Shown here: piece after piece, positions 52,149-60,287 of the stretch | How the letters are laid out: each line of letters begins with the position of its first letter | Position numbering within the stretch: position 1 is the stretch's first letter | DNA from: Bdellovibrio sp. BCCA | Lineage (GTDB): Bacteria; Bdellovibrionota; Bdellovibrionia; Bdellovibrionales; Bdellovibrionaceae | Direction: 5' to 3' | Assembly (NCBI RefSeq): GCF_037996825.1 | Contig: NZ_JBBNAC010000001.1 | Coordinates: 1,116,001 to 1,180,000, forward strand | DNA length: 64,000 nt | Notes under the pieces: model-generated | What the model saw: the letters and a program-made list of their open reading frames with translations, nothing else | Databases searched by the model: none | What the model was told of the DNA's origin: nothing | Position numbers and translations under genes: made by a program

Positions 52149-53324
52149 ATGAATATATTCCGTTTTAAAACCTCTAAATCGATTCCCTTGATGTGGGTGT
52201 CACTCTTTTTAGGAATCAGTGCGATCGTTGCGATCCTAAGCTTTTCCTATGAGGTTTACACGGCGAAGTCTTCTGTTGAGCAATACGTCGGTATTTGGGA
52301 AGACGACATCGCCCAAGCTAAGATTTTTCAAGGCGACCAAACGCTGCAAAATAAAATTTTAAAACAGCTTAAAGAAGTTCATGCGGCTGTGGGAGCTACC
52401 GAAGTTCAAAATCCGGAAAAGCTTCAGTGTGTGTTTTCAACAGATGTTCCGATTACTTACAACTCTTTGCCATCGGGAAGCATGAGAGTTTGCTTTAACA
52501 CTGTAGATTTGGCCGTGAAGGCGTTGCTGTCGCCGCTCTTTATGTTGGGAATTCTTTTAGGAATGATTTTCCTTGGTGTCGGTGTTCGTCGTGAATTCTT
52601 AAATCAATTGCACGAACAAAAACTTGAAGCTGAATTGGCTTTGAATAAAGAAATTGCCACGATCTCTCGCCAAGTGGCGCACGATATTCGCGGCCCGTTG
52701 ATGGCGCTCACAACGCTGAGCCAGCTTTCTCATGAAATGGGTTCTGACAAGAAAGAATTATTGGATCTCGCTGTGGCTCGTATTCGTGGTATTGCGGAAG
52801 ACCTTTTAACCAAAGGTAAAAAAGAAAAGAAAGAAGATGTCGTTGTCGTGAAGGACGCGGGTTCGGATCTTTCTAATTTGATGGAATCGTTGCTCAAAGA
52901 ATATCGTTTTTCTCATCCTAAAGTGGACTTTACTTGGCATAAGCATATTCACTCGGAAAAAGCAGCAGTAAGCTTAGAATCAATTAAAATTCAAAGGGTC
53001 GTCAGTAATTTAATTAATAATTCCCTCGAAGCATTGCCGGAAAAAGAAGCTTCCATCAATATGACTTTGATGGAAAGACAAGAGCATTGGTTGTTGCAAA
53101 TCATGGATAACGGCTGCGGGATTCCCGAAGAGATTTTACCTCGGTTGATGGAAGAGGGAGTCAGTCACGGCAAAGAAAACGGCCACGGCCTAGGCCTTTT
53201 TGACGCTCGTAAAACATTGCAATCCATCGGTGGAGAACTTCAAATCCGTTCCCGCGTCGGTGTCGGAACCCAAGTCGTTCTATTATTCCCGAAAAATTTA
53301 GAATCCGTTGCGCAGATTTCTTAG
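52149..53324 (+). CDS. Membrane-bound sensor histidine kinase
   Basis: The product has 391 residues. The ATG at 52149 is chosen because it precedes the first membrane helix by few residues. Its ribosome site is weak, and a GTG at 52125 is the alternative. Two transmembrane helices (VSLFLGISAIVAILSFSYEV and LLSPLFMLGILLGMIFLGVG) enclose a periplasmic sensor region of about 95 residues. The H-box is SRQVAHDIRGPLMALTTLSQ. The HATPase has VVSNLINNSLEALP, MDNGCGIPEEIL and GHGLGLFDARKTLQSIGG. There is no adjacent response regulator. The DIRGPL H-box type is common in orphan kinases of this phylum. Confidence 0.9.
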   Translation: MNIFRFKTSKSIPLMWVSLFLGISAIVAILSFSYEVYTAKSSVEQYVGIWEDDIAQAKIFQGDQTLQNKILKQLKEVHAAVGATEVQNPEKLQCVFSTDVPITYNSLPSGSMRVCFNTVDLAVKALLSPLFMLGILLGMIFLGVGVRREFLNQLHEQKLEAELALNKEIATISRQVAHDIRGPLMALTTLSQLSHEMGSDKKELLDLAVARIRGIAEDLLTKGKKEKKEDVVVVKDAGSDLSNLMESLLKEYRFSHPKVDFTWHKHIHSEKAAVSLESIKIQRVVSNLINNSLEALPEKEASINMTLMERQEHWLLQIMDNGCGIPEEILPRLMEEGVSHGKENGHGLGLFDARKTLQSIGGELQIRSRVGVGTQVVLLFPKNLESVAQIS

Positions 53325-53348
53325 TTTAGAATTTCGAAGAAATCCAAA

Positions 53349-54269
53349 TTATTGATCAAGCTTAATGCCCAAGACATTCTCAATAGTTTTTTCGTAGACG
53401 TCTTTTTTGCGCGCTTTAGCTGGGGTCGTTTCTTTTTTGCGAATCGTCCCAGATTCTTTCGGGAAAGAGACATAAAGATCGCGCTCATTATTTTTTGCCA
53501 GAAGCTCAAACTTATATTCAGTATCTTTGCAAATAGCCGTGAGGGAAACAGGGAGCTTCAACTCTTTAGAAGGGGTGATTTGAAGTTCACTGACATTCAA
53601 AGTCGTGATTTTGATTTTTAAATCTTTCTCTGCGGGATTTTCAATGTTTTCAATTGCGCAAGGAAACGTGACGAGCGTCGGTGTCTGGGCTTCTACACGA
53701 ATTTGCGGAGTGAACGAAAATACCTGAGGCGAAGAGGAAAAAGTCATCTCTTGCACCAAAAGACCCCAAGGGTTTTCAAGTGTGCGTTCGGCATTTTGTA
53801 GTTTTAATTTTGAGGTGACATAAAGTTCGTTCTTTTGCAGTTCGCCTTTTTGTTGAGTTTCCTGATGAACTTGCAGGTAGGTGCCGGCCTCATAAGAGCC
53901 GTCGTCAAATTTCTTTAAACTTTTAAGCTGTCCTAGTTGAGAAAGATTCTTTTGTTGAATTTTTTCTCTGAGACGACTTACTTCGCGAACCCGCTCTTCG
54001 CTAAGTTTGGGTGCCATCAAGAATGCCAACGATGTTTGTGATTGCCAGAAGTTGTTAGAGTCATAGTTATAAAAACGATCCAAATACTGGCGAAGAAAAG
54101 TCATCTTCTCCATTTCACCAAGCTGGATGTTTTGCAGAGATTCTTTTCCTGCTTCCATGCTGATCGCAACAACACGGGGATTGCTTTTCAGTTTCCAATA
54201 GAGGTAACTGACAACAGATCCCCAGATGATACTAACAATCAGAAGCGCAGAAAGAATCTTAGTTTTCAT
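53349..54269 (-). CDS. Single-pass membrane protein, TraE/VirB8-like architecture
   Basis: The product has 306 residues with one N-terminal membrane helix (ILSALLIVSIIWGSVVSYLY) and a periplasmic domain. Residues 55-110 (FLRQYLDRFYNYDSNNFWQS, then LAFLMAPKLSEERVREVSRL) followed by strand pairs resemble the TraE/VirB8 fold of type IV secretion systems, judged only by pattern. The tail is Lys-rich and probably flexible (SGTIRKKETTPAKARKKDVY). Its start overlaps the stop of the lipoprotein gene by one base. No other T4SS genes are nearby, so a separate envelope role is possible. Confidence 0.7.
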   Translation of the reverse strand: MKTKILSALLIVSIIWGSVVSYLYWKLKSNPRVVAISMEAGKESLQNIQLGEMEKMTFLRQYLDRFYNYDSNNFWQSQTSLAFLMAPKLSEERVREVSRLREKIQQKNLSQLGQLKSLKKFDDGSYEAGTYLQVHQETQQKGELQKNELYVTSKLKLQNAERTLENPWGLLVQEMTFSSSPQVFSFTPQIRVEAQTPTLVTFPCAIENIENPAEKDLKIKITTLNVSELQITPSKELKLPVSLTAICKDTEYKFELLAKNNERDLYVSFPKESGTIRKKETTPAKARKKDVYEKTIENVLGIKLDQ

Positions 54270-54733
54270 CAGTCGTTCTTTTCAATTGGTAATATTTCAA
54301 TCACGCGGTCACGGTGTGATTTTTTATTGGGACCTTCATCAACCCATTGATCCACTTTGTATAGTTTGATGCGGGCTCTGCCTTTTTGGAAATATTTTTT
54401 ATCAGCAGGGCCAATGGTTTCTTTTTCTAAAACAGAAGGGCCGTTTTGGAAGAAATCAAGTTGAGCTTTCATCTTCTCGTTTTCAAGCTTCATCACTTCA
54501 AGATCTTTTTCATCATTAAAATAATAATTCGCAGCCACGGCCGTCACAACGCCGATAATTCCGCCCCAATAAAGGGCATGCAGTTCGGGACGTTCATCGC
54601 TGGGAGCTGTTCCGGCTCCGATCGCAGCACCGACACCGACGCCGACGGCGGTTGCTGCCAAACGGCTTTTTTGGTTGGTCGCACACGCTGAAACAAAGAA
54701 GCACAATCCAAGAAGCAAAATCTGTAATTTCAT
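54269..54733 (-). CDS. Glycine-zipper-like lipoprotein
   Basis: The product has 154 residues. The ATG at 54733 begins MKLQILLLGLCFFVSACATN with a lipobox. A Gly/Ala segment (TAVGVGVGAAIGAGTA) and a second hydrophobic stretch (WGGIIGVVTAVAANYYF) suggest a glycine-zipper hairpin in a membrane. A coiled coil (DLEVMKLENEKMKAQLDFFQ) and a basic C-terminal domain follow. It is translationally coupled to the TraE-like gene (ATGA-type overlap at 54267-54271), so the two products likely form one complex. Confidence 0.75.
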   Translation of the reverse strand: MKLQILLLGLCFFVSACATNQKSRLAATAVGVGVGAAIGAGTAPSDERPELHALYWGGIIGVVTAVAANYYFNDEKDLEVMKLENEKMKAQLDFFQNGPSVLEKETIGPADKKYFQKGRARIKLYKVDQWVDEGPNKKSHRDRVIEILPIEKND

Positions 54734-54773
54734 ATAGACAATTCTAGGTTTAAAACAAGAGTCTTGCAAACTC

Positions 54774-55499
54774 TTACTTCATCATATGTTGGTACATCGG
54801 GAGATACATATCTTCGGAGGGATCGACTTCCAACTCGGAACGTTCAGGAAAATCCGTAAACTCGACAGGAGCATTTTGAATGATCGCCAAAGGACATTTT
54901 TCTGCGGCTTCGCCCATCATTAAAACGGCAGCGGCAGCTAGACTGTCTGTGAGATTGATTTTCGTCATCTTAAGAGGTCTGCCAAAAATATCCTTCTGCC
55001 CAATCATATTGCGCAGAGGATGAAAGCCCGCATAAGACAATGAAACTCCAACGACACCCAAACGCAAAGGTCCAGTGCGAGAGTCTGTTAGAATGATTCC
55101 TAACTCGCTAAGTCCCAAACGTTTCATCAAAGCTTGGCGTATTCTTTCGGCCGAGACATAGGGATCTTTCGGATAAACGATATAGTCCCCACTTTCGGAA
55201 TTCGATTCATCAATTCCTGCAGCGGCAACTAAAAGTCCGTGTTTGATTGTCAGACTCACGCCAAAACCGATTTCACCCAAATAGTGATCGGCTTCACGAC
55301 GGATCAAATCTTTTTTGTCGATACTCGATAGCGGAACTAGGCAGCCCTCGTCGATACTTACGATCTTAGACGTAATAGCTAAGATCGCTTTTTCATGAAG
55401 TAAAGAAACATCCACGTGCTTTAAGATGAACTCCACCAAATCATCACCTTGGCGAAACACAGAAGTTTGAATCGGGGAGATCATCATTGATTTCGTCAC
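54774..55499 (-). CDS. CofE-like gamma-glutamyl ligase family protein
   Basis: A 241-residue member of the family of coenzyme F420-0:L-glutamate ligase, also annotated as putative folate-metabolism gamma-glutamate ligase. Typical segments are KAILAITSKIVSIDEGCLVP, LGLSELGIILTDSRTGPLRL and DSLAAAAVLMMGEAAEKCPL. There is no F420 gene in this window, and this phylum is not known to use F420. A different acceptor is therefore likely. It is 6 nt downstream of the isocitrate dehydrogenase gene, in one operon. Confidence 0.85.
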   Translation of the reverse strand: MTKSMMISPIQTSVFRQGDDLVEFILKHVDVSLLHEKAILAITSKIVSIDEGCLVPLSSIDKKDLIRREADHYLGEIGFGVSLTIKHGLLVAAAGIDESNSESGDYIVYPKDPYVSAERIRQALMKRLGLSELGIILTDSRTGPLRLGVVGVSLSYAGFHPLRNMIGQKDIFGRPLKMTKINLTDSLAAAAVLMMGEAAEKCPLAIIQNAPVEFTDFPERSELEVDPSEDMYLPMYQHMMK

Positions 55500-55505
55500 A
55501 AAAAA

Positions 55506-56504
55506 CTATCCTAACTTTTGAATGATCGCATCTGTGAAAGAAACTGTTGTTCCTTTACCACCCAAGTCACCAGTGCGAGCATTCACATCTGACAACGCTG
55601 CCACTAAAGCTTTCATGATCGCGTCGGCTTTCGCATTTTCACCAATATGTTGAAGCATCATTACAGCAGACTGCAATAACGCTGTTGGATTTGCCTTGTT
55701 TTGGCCTGCGATATCAGGAGCAGATCCGTGAACCGCTTCAAAGATCGCAGCCTTTTCGCCAATGTTAGCGCCAGGAACCACTCCCAAACCACCAACAAGG
55801 CCTGCGCAAAGATCACTTAAAATATCTCCGTAAAGATTTTCAGTCACGATCACGTCAAACTGTTGCGGCCTCGTTACAAGCTGCATGCAAGCGTTATCGA
55901 CGATCACATCTTTTGTTGTGATGTTAGGATATTGCCAACCGACTTCTTGTGCGACTTTCAAAAACAAACCGTCAGACATTTTCATGATATTGGCTTTATG
56001 AACAATCGCCACACGTGGCTTTCCAGTTTTTTGCGCAAGATCAAAAGCATAACGAGCAATGCGCTCAGAACCCTTGCGAGTGATGCGTTTGATACTCTCG
56101 GCCGTATCTTCATCGACCATGCGCTCAATACCTGCATAAAGGTCTTCGGTGTTTTCACGCACGATCGTCAAATCCACGTCGTTACAAACGCATTGCACGC
56201 CTGGCAAAGAACGAACGGGGCGGACGTTGGCGTAAAGATCGAATTTCTGTCTCATTGTAACGTTGATGGATTTGTGACCACCGCCGACGGGAGTTGTTGT
56301 AGGACCTTTGATTGCCAATTTTGTTTTATTGATAGAATCACACGTCGCTTGCGGAAGAAGATCTCCCAAAGTGTGCAGCGCGACTTCGCCGGCTTGATGT
56401 TCTTCGTATTCAAAGGGAGCTTTTACGTGTTTCAGTACGCGGATCACCTGAGTCATGATCTCAGGACCAATTCCATCACCAGGAATTACAGTCAGTTTCG
56501 TCAT
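55506..56504 (-). CDS. Isocitrate/isopropylmalate dehydrogenase family (NAD-type IDH-like)
   Basis: A 332-residue beta-decarboxylating dehydrogenase. Substrate residues are TTPVGGGHKSINVTMRQKFD (Ser and Asn for isocitrate), the Arg in YANVRPVRSLPG and IVRENTEDLYAGIE. The metal Asp are in VIVTENLYGDILSDLCAGL. The cofactor loop EAVHGSAPDIAGQNKANPTA lacks the Lys/Tyr pattern of NADP-dependent Icd, so NAD is likely. GGGHKSIN favours isocitrate over isopropylmalate. It acts in the TCA cycle. The start has AAAGGTCTTTGTA in front. Confidence 0.9.
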   Translation of the reverse strand: MTKLTVIPGDGIGPEIMTQVIRVLKHVKAPFEYEEHQAGEVALHTLGDLLPQATCDSINKTKLAIKGPTTTPVGGGHKSINVTMRQKFDLYANVRPVRSLPGVQCVCNDVDLTIVRENTEDLYAGIERMVDEDTAESIKRITRKGSERIARYAFDLAQKTGKPRVAIVHKANIMKMSDGLFLKVAQEVGWQYPNITTKDVIVDNACMQLVTRPQQFDVIVTENLYGDILSDLCAGLVGGLGVVPGANIGEKAAIFEAVHGSAPDIAGQNKANPTALLQSAVMMLQHIGENAKADAIMKALVAALSDVNARTGDLGGKGTTVSFTDAIIQKLG

Positions 56505-56548
56505 TACAAAGACCTTTCTATTGATGACTTATTTTTAGCACGCGCGCG

Positions 56549-56795
56549 CTGGTAGGGGGAGCTTTTCTTGCTCCTTACCAGGGAAGGTGGGATGTGGTGA
56601 ATGGCTTTAGGGCTCTCTAGGTTTCCCCGAGTGGGGCTGGAGCCGGAGTGTCTCATTTCGAGACTTGCTTATCTCTTAGAGCAAGCGCTGGGCCAGCTCC
56701 TTCGGGTTCCTTTTGCACCACACTTTGCGGCGAGGGGGTGTTGGGATCTTTGACACCTCTAAAGCCTAAAAAAATCCAGCACTTAAGGCTTTTTT
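56549..56795 (+). ncRNA. Structured intergenic region, candidate small RNA
   Basis: This lies in a 460-nt gap without a good open frame. A 6+5-bp hairpin (CTGGTA..GGAGC/GCTCC..TACCAG, 56549-56581) is followed by a rod. TGTGGTG (56593-56599) pairs with CACCACA (56717-56723). CCCGA pairs with TCGGG, and GGGCTGG with CCAGCTCC. At the tip are GTCTC-atttc-GAGAC and CTTGCT/GAGCAAG hairpins. AAAGCCT/AGGCTTT plus TTTTTC at 56761-56795 is a terminator on the + strand. It does not look like tmRNA, RNase P or SRP RNA. A 6S-like function cannot be excluded. Confidence 0.45.
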
Positions 56796-56965
56796 CGGAG
56801 GCTGTCTGTTCTTGAGACACCGACTTTTAAACGAATGCTCTTTTTCAAGCACTCTGACGGCTAACACTAAATGCTTAGTGATTTTGGAGGTTTAGGTGGT
56901 GGTATCGCGACTCCAGCGGATGGCGCTTTCTTTGTATTTGAAGAAAGACAGTGGAGGTCGCTCTC

Positions 56966-57607
56966 ATGTGGAAGTGGCTAGGGACCGCGTTGGTTCTTAT
57001 TATAGCATTAACAATTCAAGCCTGTGCGCCGAAGGCTCAAGACGATTGCGGATTCGTGCAAAACGTCTATGGCGAGCGCATTTCTTGGAAGAGCGATGTC
57101 CCAGTGACAATGCAGATTCACTCCTCTGTTCCTGACTCTATGGTTCCAGCGATTCTTTCTGCGGCAGAGACGTGGGAAAGAACAGCGGGTCGCAAACTTT
57201 TTAATATCGTCCAATACCCTCGTTATTCAGGTCCGATCAATCCACACAAAGACGGTGTGAATGTTATCTATTTAATGAACACGTGGGAAGACAACCGTGG
57301 CTCTGAGCAAGGGCGCACGAGTGTCTATTGGATTGGTGATCTTATTAAGGAAGCGGACATTCGCTTGAATGGCGCTGATTTCGGATTCTACTGGAACAAT
57401 CAAACGCTGACTCGCGCGGCGAAAATGGATCGCGCCAATTCTGCTCCCGTAAACATTGAAGCTTTGGTGCTTCATGAAATGGGACATGTACTAGGTTTAA
57501 AGCATAAAGATGGACAGGGTTCGGTTATGGCGACGTATTTAGCGAGCGGAGACGATCGCGTGCACCTCGCAGGAACCGATCAAACGGCCTTGCAGTGCGA
57601 ATACTAA
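56966..57607 (+). CDS. Matrixin-type zinc metalloprotease, lipoprotein
   Basis: A 213-residue metzincin. The ATG at 56966 follows TGGAGGTCGCTCTC. The signal peptide ends in a lipobox (ALTIQACAPK). The zinc site is LHEMGHVLGLKHKD (HExxHxxGLxH), with the catalytic Glu, and the Met-turn is GSVMATYLA. Upstream, AAETWERTAGRKLF matches the matrixin N-terminal helix. No hemopexin or propeptide domain is present. It is a secreted or surface protease of the M10 type, possibly used on prey envelope or matrix protein. Confidence 0.92.
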   Translation: MWKWLGTALVLIIALTIQACAPKAQDDCGFVQNVYGERISWKSDVPVTMQIHSSVPDSMVPAILSAAETWERTAGRKLFNIVQYPRYSGPINPHKDGVNVIYLMNTWEDNRGSEQGRTSVYWIGDLIKEADIRLNGADFGFYWNNQTLTRAAKMDRANSAPVNIEALVLHEMGHVLGLKHKDGQGSVMATYLASGDDRVHLAGTDQTALQCEY

Positions 57608-57716
57608 GGCGCTCAGCATTGTAAAATGTCCATGTAAGTTTATTTAAGTTGTTGGAATCGAAAAAAGCTAACTAGACTTTTAATTCTGCGCCGACAGAAA
57701 GGCGAAGGAGAACCAA

Positions 57717-57953
57717 ATGAGAGTGATCAATTTAGATAAGAACACACAAGCTGAAGCAACGGTTGAGTCTTATTTGGGTTCTTTTTCCGAAGCGTCTCCT
57801 GTGACTCATAAGTCTTATCATGAACTCGCAGAAACTCCTGTTGTTGAAGTCGATGCGTTGGCGCAACTTCAATCCAATATCGAAATGCTCAGCGATCTTC
57901 AATCACGTCTTTCATTTGTGATGAGAGAAGTGCGCTATCTCATGAAAGTGTAA
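57717..57953 (+). CDS. Small hypothetical protein
   Basis: The product has 78 residues, behind a good GCGAAGGAGAACCAA site. The first half is polar. The second half is an amphipathic helix (ALAQLQSNIEMLSDLQSRLS) that could dimerise. No signal peptide. It lies 40 nt upstream of the LuxR-type gene, so they may share a transcript. Confidence 0.7.
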   Translation: MRVINLDKNTQAEATVESYLGSFSEASPVTHKSYHELAETPVVEVDALAQLQSNIEMLSDLQSRLSFVMREVRYLMKV

Positions 57954-57993
57954 GTCCTTTATCCGAGCAACGCTTTCCACCTCAGGTGGAAAT

Positions 57994-58350
57994 GTGAGTA
58001 ATTCCCTACTTGTGTTAGATGACAGCTCCGTAATATCCCTATTTAATCGGGATATGGGAACAAATCTCGGAGAATTCCGAAAATACATTCAGCTTCACTT
58101 TGAAAAGTGGGGACTTACGAAAGCGGAATGCGAGATTGGCATTCTCATCCTGCGTGGTTACAGTCTTCGCGAAATCGCCGAACAAAGAGGAACATCAGAG
58201 ACGACAACTCGTCAGCAAGCTCTGAGCCTTTATAAAAAAGCCTCGCTAGAGGGGCGTCACCAATTGTCGGCTTTCTTCATTGAACATCTTTTATCTGCAA
58301 GCGGAAGTGAAACTACGCCTTGCGATCAAAACGATTCAGATTCCCTTTAG
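57994..58350 (+). CDS. LuxR-type HTH regulator, single domain
   Basis: The product has 118 residues with a GTG start (57994) behind CAGGTGGAAAT. The GerE/LuxR helix-turn-helix is at residues 38-100: LTKAECEIGILILRGYSLRE, then IAEQRGTSETTTRQQALSLY. The remaining 37 N-terminal residues are too few for a receiver or ligand domain. The stop overlaps the convergent coiled-coil gene by 38 nt. It may be a DNA-binding or anti-activator protein without a signal domain of its own. Confidence 0.85.
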   Translation: MSNSLLVLDDSSVISLFNRDMGTNLGEFRKYIQLHFEKWGLTKAECEIGILILRGYSLREIAEQRGTSETTTRQQALSLYKKASLEGRHQLSAFFIEHLLSASGSETTPCDQNDSDSL

Positions 58351-59596
58351 GGATGTGATACACGACCCAGTCACCATCGCGCTCGCGAGTCATGCCTTCT
58401 GTAATAACAGGTTTTTCAAAAGGAAATTCTTCACGGAAAGTTTGAAAGTTGGAACTGCTTACAATCTTTCCGTCGTCTTCCACTTTATCTTTGAAAGAGC
58501 GTTGGCCCGTGATAGTCGCACGATCTTTTTGGATCGTGACTTTCACATTGTCTTTTTCATGTTCAGGAACAAAAGCTTTTAAAACGTAAAAATCAGGGTT
58601 TTCACGCATGAAGCTGCCGCGATCTTCGACCTTGTAGAAGGGATCGTTGCCTTTGTTGTCGTATTTTTCAGCGGCCTTCACGAAATCCTTACGTGTCTCC
58701 GCAAGCTCACGCACATAACGTTGCTTTTGAATATCTAAAGACTCACGTTGAGCGTCTTCATTTTTTGCATAGAGATTTTGAAAACGTTCATTCTGAGTCT
58801 TCAGCTGGTTTTCATTAGCAACTTTAGAGTGGATCAAACGATCTGCGTACTGCTGATTCAAGCGCTGCTCTTTAGAATCCCACTGCTTCTGTTGTTGTTC
58901 GTAGCGGCGGGCCGAGTTGTCTTGCAGGCGAGTGATTTTGTTTTCTTGGATTTCTTGCTCACGAGTTAGAGCGCCATCACCTTTGGCTTGCAGTTGCGCG
59001 TATTCTTTTTCATTGCGCGCACGAAGACGTTCTTGCGCGTTTCTTCCGCGCTCGACTTCATTTGTGATCGACATGTCGTTTTGTTCGCGCTGGTGTTCTA
59101 AACGTTTCTGACTGAACTCGTTCATCTGAGTCATGTCTTTATTGTATTTTTGTTTGGCGTTGCGAAGGTCTTCCGCACTTTTTTCGCGAACCTGGTCCAC
59201 ACGAGCTTGCGAGCTGTTTTCGATCTCTTGCACTTTTTGACGAGCATCCGCTTGCGCCGCTGCGACTTGTTGTTGGCGTTTATCGCGCGTGCTGATTAAT
59301 TTTTCGTCGTAAGTTTTTTGCATCGCCTGCGTGCGAGCATTGTAGTTGTCGCTGAGGCGCTGTCTTTCGGCAGAAGCTTCTTCAGCCATTTCCCTTTGAC
59401 GGTTGCGAATGTGATTTACGGCGGCTTCGTTTTGTTCCGAGATCGCTGTTTTTTTATCGTCGTAGTATTCTTTAAGATCAGAAATCTCCGCTTCGTTTTT
59501 ACGAGCGATGTCTTTCTTTTTGCGTGAGTATTCGGCTTGAAGGTCATTCAAGTCCGCTTGCTGGGATTTGCGCGTAGAATTGTCTATCGACGACAT
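58313..59596 (-). CDS. Long coiled coil fused to an Hsp20 (alpha-crystallin-like) domain
   Basis: The product has 427 residues. Residues 1-320 are almost entirely charged coiled coil (Gln, Glu, Arg, Lys, Ala), with a repeat of about 11-20 residues, e.g. AEISDLKEYYDDKKTAISEQ and EIQENKITRLQDNSARRYEQ. Residues 325-427 resemble a small heat-shock domain. DPFYKVEDRGSFMRE is followed by FYVLKAFVPEHEKDNVKVTI, DRATITGQRSF, FQTFREEFPFEKPV and the end VVYHIPKGNL, where sHSPs have the beta-8 and I-x-I region. The expected order is kept. There is no signal peptide. A rod-like scaffold carrying a chaperone or p23-like module is the simplest reading. Confidence 0.8.
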   Translation of the reverse strand: MSSIDNSTRKSQQADLNDLQAEYSRKKKDIARKNEAEISDLKEYYDDKKTAISEQNEAAVNHIRNRQREMAEEASAERQRLSDNYNARTQAMQKTYDEKLISTRDKRQQQVAAAQADARQKVQEIENSSQARVDQVREKSAEDLRNAKQKYNKDMTQMNEFSQKRLEHQREQNDMSITNEVERGRNAQERLRARNEKEYAQLQAKGDGALTREQEIQENKITRLQDNSARRYEQQQKQWDSKEQRLNQQYADRLIHSKVANENQLKTQNERFQNLYAKNEDAQRESLDIQKQRYVRELAETRKDFVKAAEKYDNKGNDPFYKVEDRGSFMRENPDFYVLKAFVPEHEKDNVKVTIQKDRATITGQRSFKDKVEDDGKIVSSSNFQTFREEFPFEKPVITEGMTRERDGDWVVYHIPKGNLNRFDRKA

Positions 59597-59627
59597 GAAT
59601 GTAGTGTATCAAAATAATACATCTACA

Positions 59628-59936
59628 TTAAGGGGCCGCGTTTTCACCTTGAGGAATCTGGCCTTTCGGGTTGGGGCAGAGAGTTTGGAAATCGCCTGTG
59701 CGCCCGTAACAGCGCCACGTATCGATGTAAGTAACCTCTTCGTCGGCACCGACGGGATAGTAGTAGTGGTACTGAATATGATCGAGCGTGCTTTCAACCA
59801 GACGGAAGTCCTGGGAAGGATTTTGAGGGTCGGCGGATTTTTTTGTGATCTTCAAAAGAAACACGCGATACTCAGCATGACTGAGTGTCGGGGCCAAGAT
59901 CAAAAAGAAAGCCGATAAGAAAATCCGATATTTCAC
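59628..59936 (-). CDS. Small secreted protein of unknown function
   Basis: A 102-residue exported protein. The GTG at 59936 follows TAGGAAGATTT and opens the signal peptide MKYRIFLSAFFLILAPTLSH. A longer in-frame start exists but has no signal peptide at its head. The mature 80 residues hold a beta-strand pair (AEYRVFLLKITKKS), a Tyr-rich stretch (YHYYYPVGADEE) and two Cys (TWRCYG, QTLCPNP). Lies 31 nt upstream of the coiled-coil/Hsp20 gene on the same strand. Unknown family. Confidence 0.75.
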   Translation of the reverse strand: MKYRIFLSAFFLILAPTLSHAEYRVFLLKITKKSADPQNPSQDFRLVESTLDHIQYHYYYPVGADEEVTYIDTWRCYGRTGDFQTLCPNPKGQIPQGENAAP

Positions 59937-60232
59937 AAATCTTCCTATCGGCTTTGCGGTGGGAAACCTTGATAATCCCGATGAGCTCAGGATAACCAGA
60001 CAGTCAACGCTTCGCATTAAATATCGAAAGTGATGTCGAAATAGAACTCCAGGAGTTCGACAGATTTATGAACTTCGTAGTTTTCCCTCGAAGAAGAAGG
60101 GAAATGTTGAGGGAAATGCATAAATTTTGGACGTTTCGGGAAAATTCAGCAGTGACAATAGCACGAGCTTCCGCCGTCCTTGAGCAGGCTGTTTGTTTCG
60201 GGCTCCTGCCCTCAACCCTGCGGGCTGGCGCG
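59937..60232. other. Intergenic region without a convincing gene
   Basis: Between two - strand genes. A 59-codon frame (60067-60246, +) is open but has a distant AGGAG site, a poor protein sequence and ends inside a terminator hairpin. A possible stem exists in AGGGCAGGAGCCC near 60200. I see no other structure. Confidence 0.5.
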
Positions 60233-60278
60233 AAAAAAATAGCATGATGCTATTTTTTTCCCGACCATCGTGGTCGGG
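60233..60278 (-). terminator. Terminator pair
   Basis: AAAAAAATAGCAT-g-ATGCTATTTTTTT (60233-60259) directly abuts CCCGACCA-tcg-TGGTCGGG (60260-60278). On the - strand the GC stem comes first, then the A/T palindrome, and would end the gene at 60288. Confidence 0.75.
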
Positions 60279-60287
60279 AAAGGGAAG

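Noticed and set aside
56896-57135. A 79-codon frame overlapping the matrixin start
   Set aside because: The overlapping frame with lipobox and HExxH motif is the real gene. This frame shows no protein-like features.
60067-60246. A 59-codon open frame on the + strand
   Set aside because: The AGGAG site is 13 nt away, the sequence looks non-protein-like (Arg-rich, then mixed) and the end lies in a terminator palindrome.
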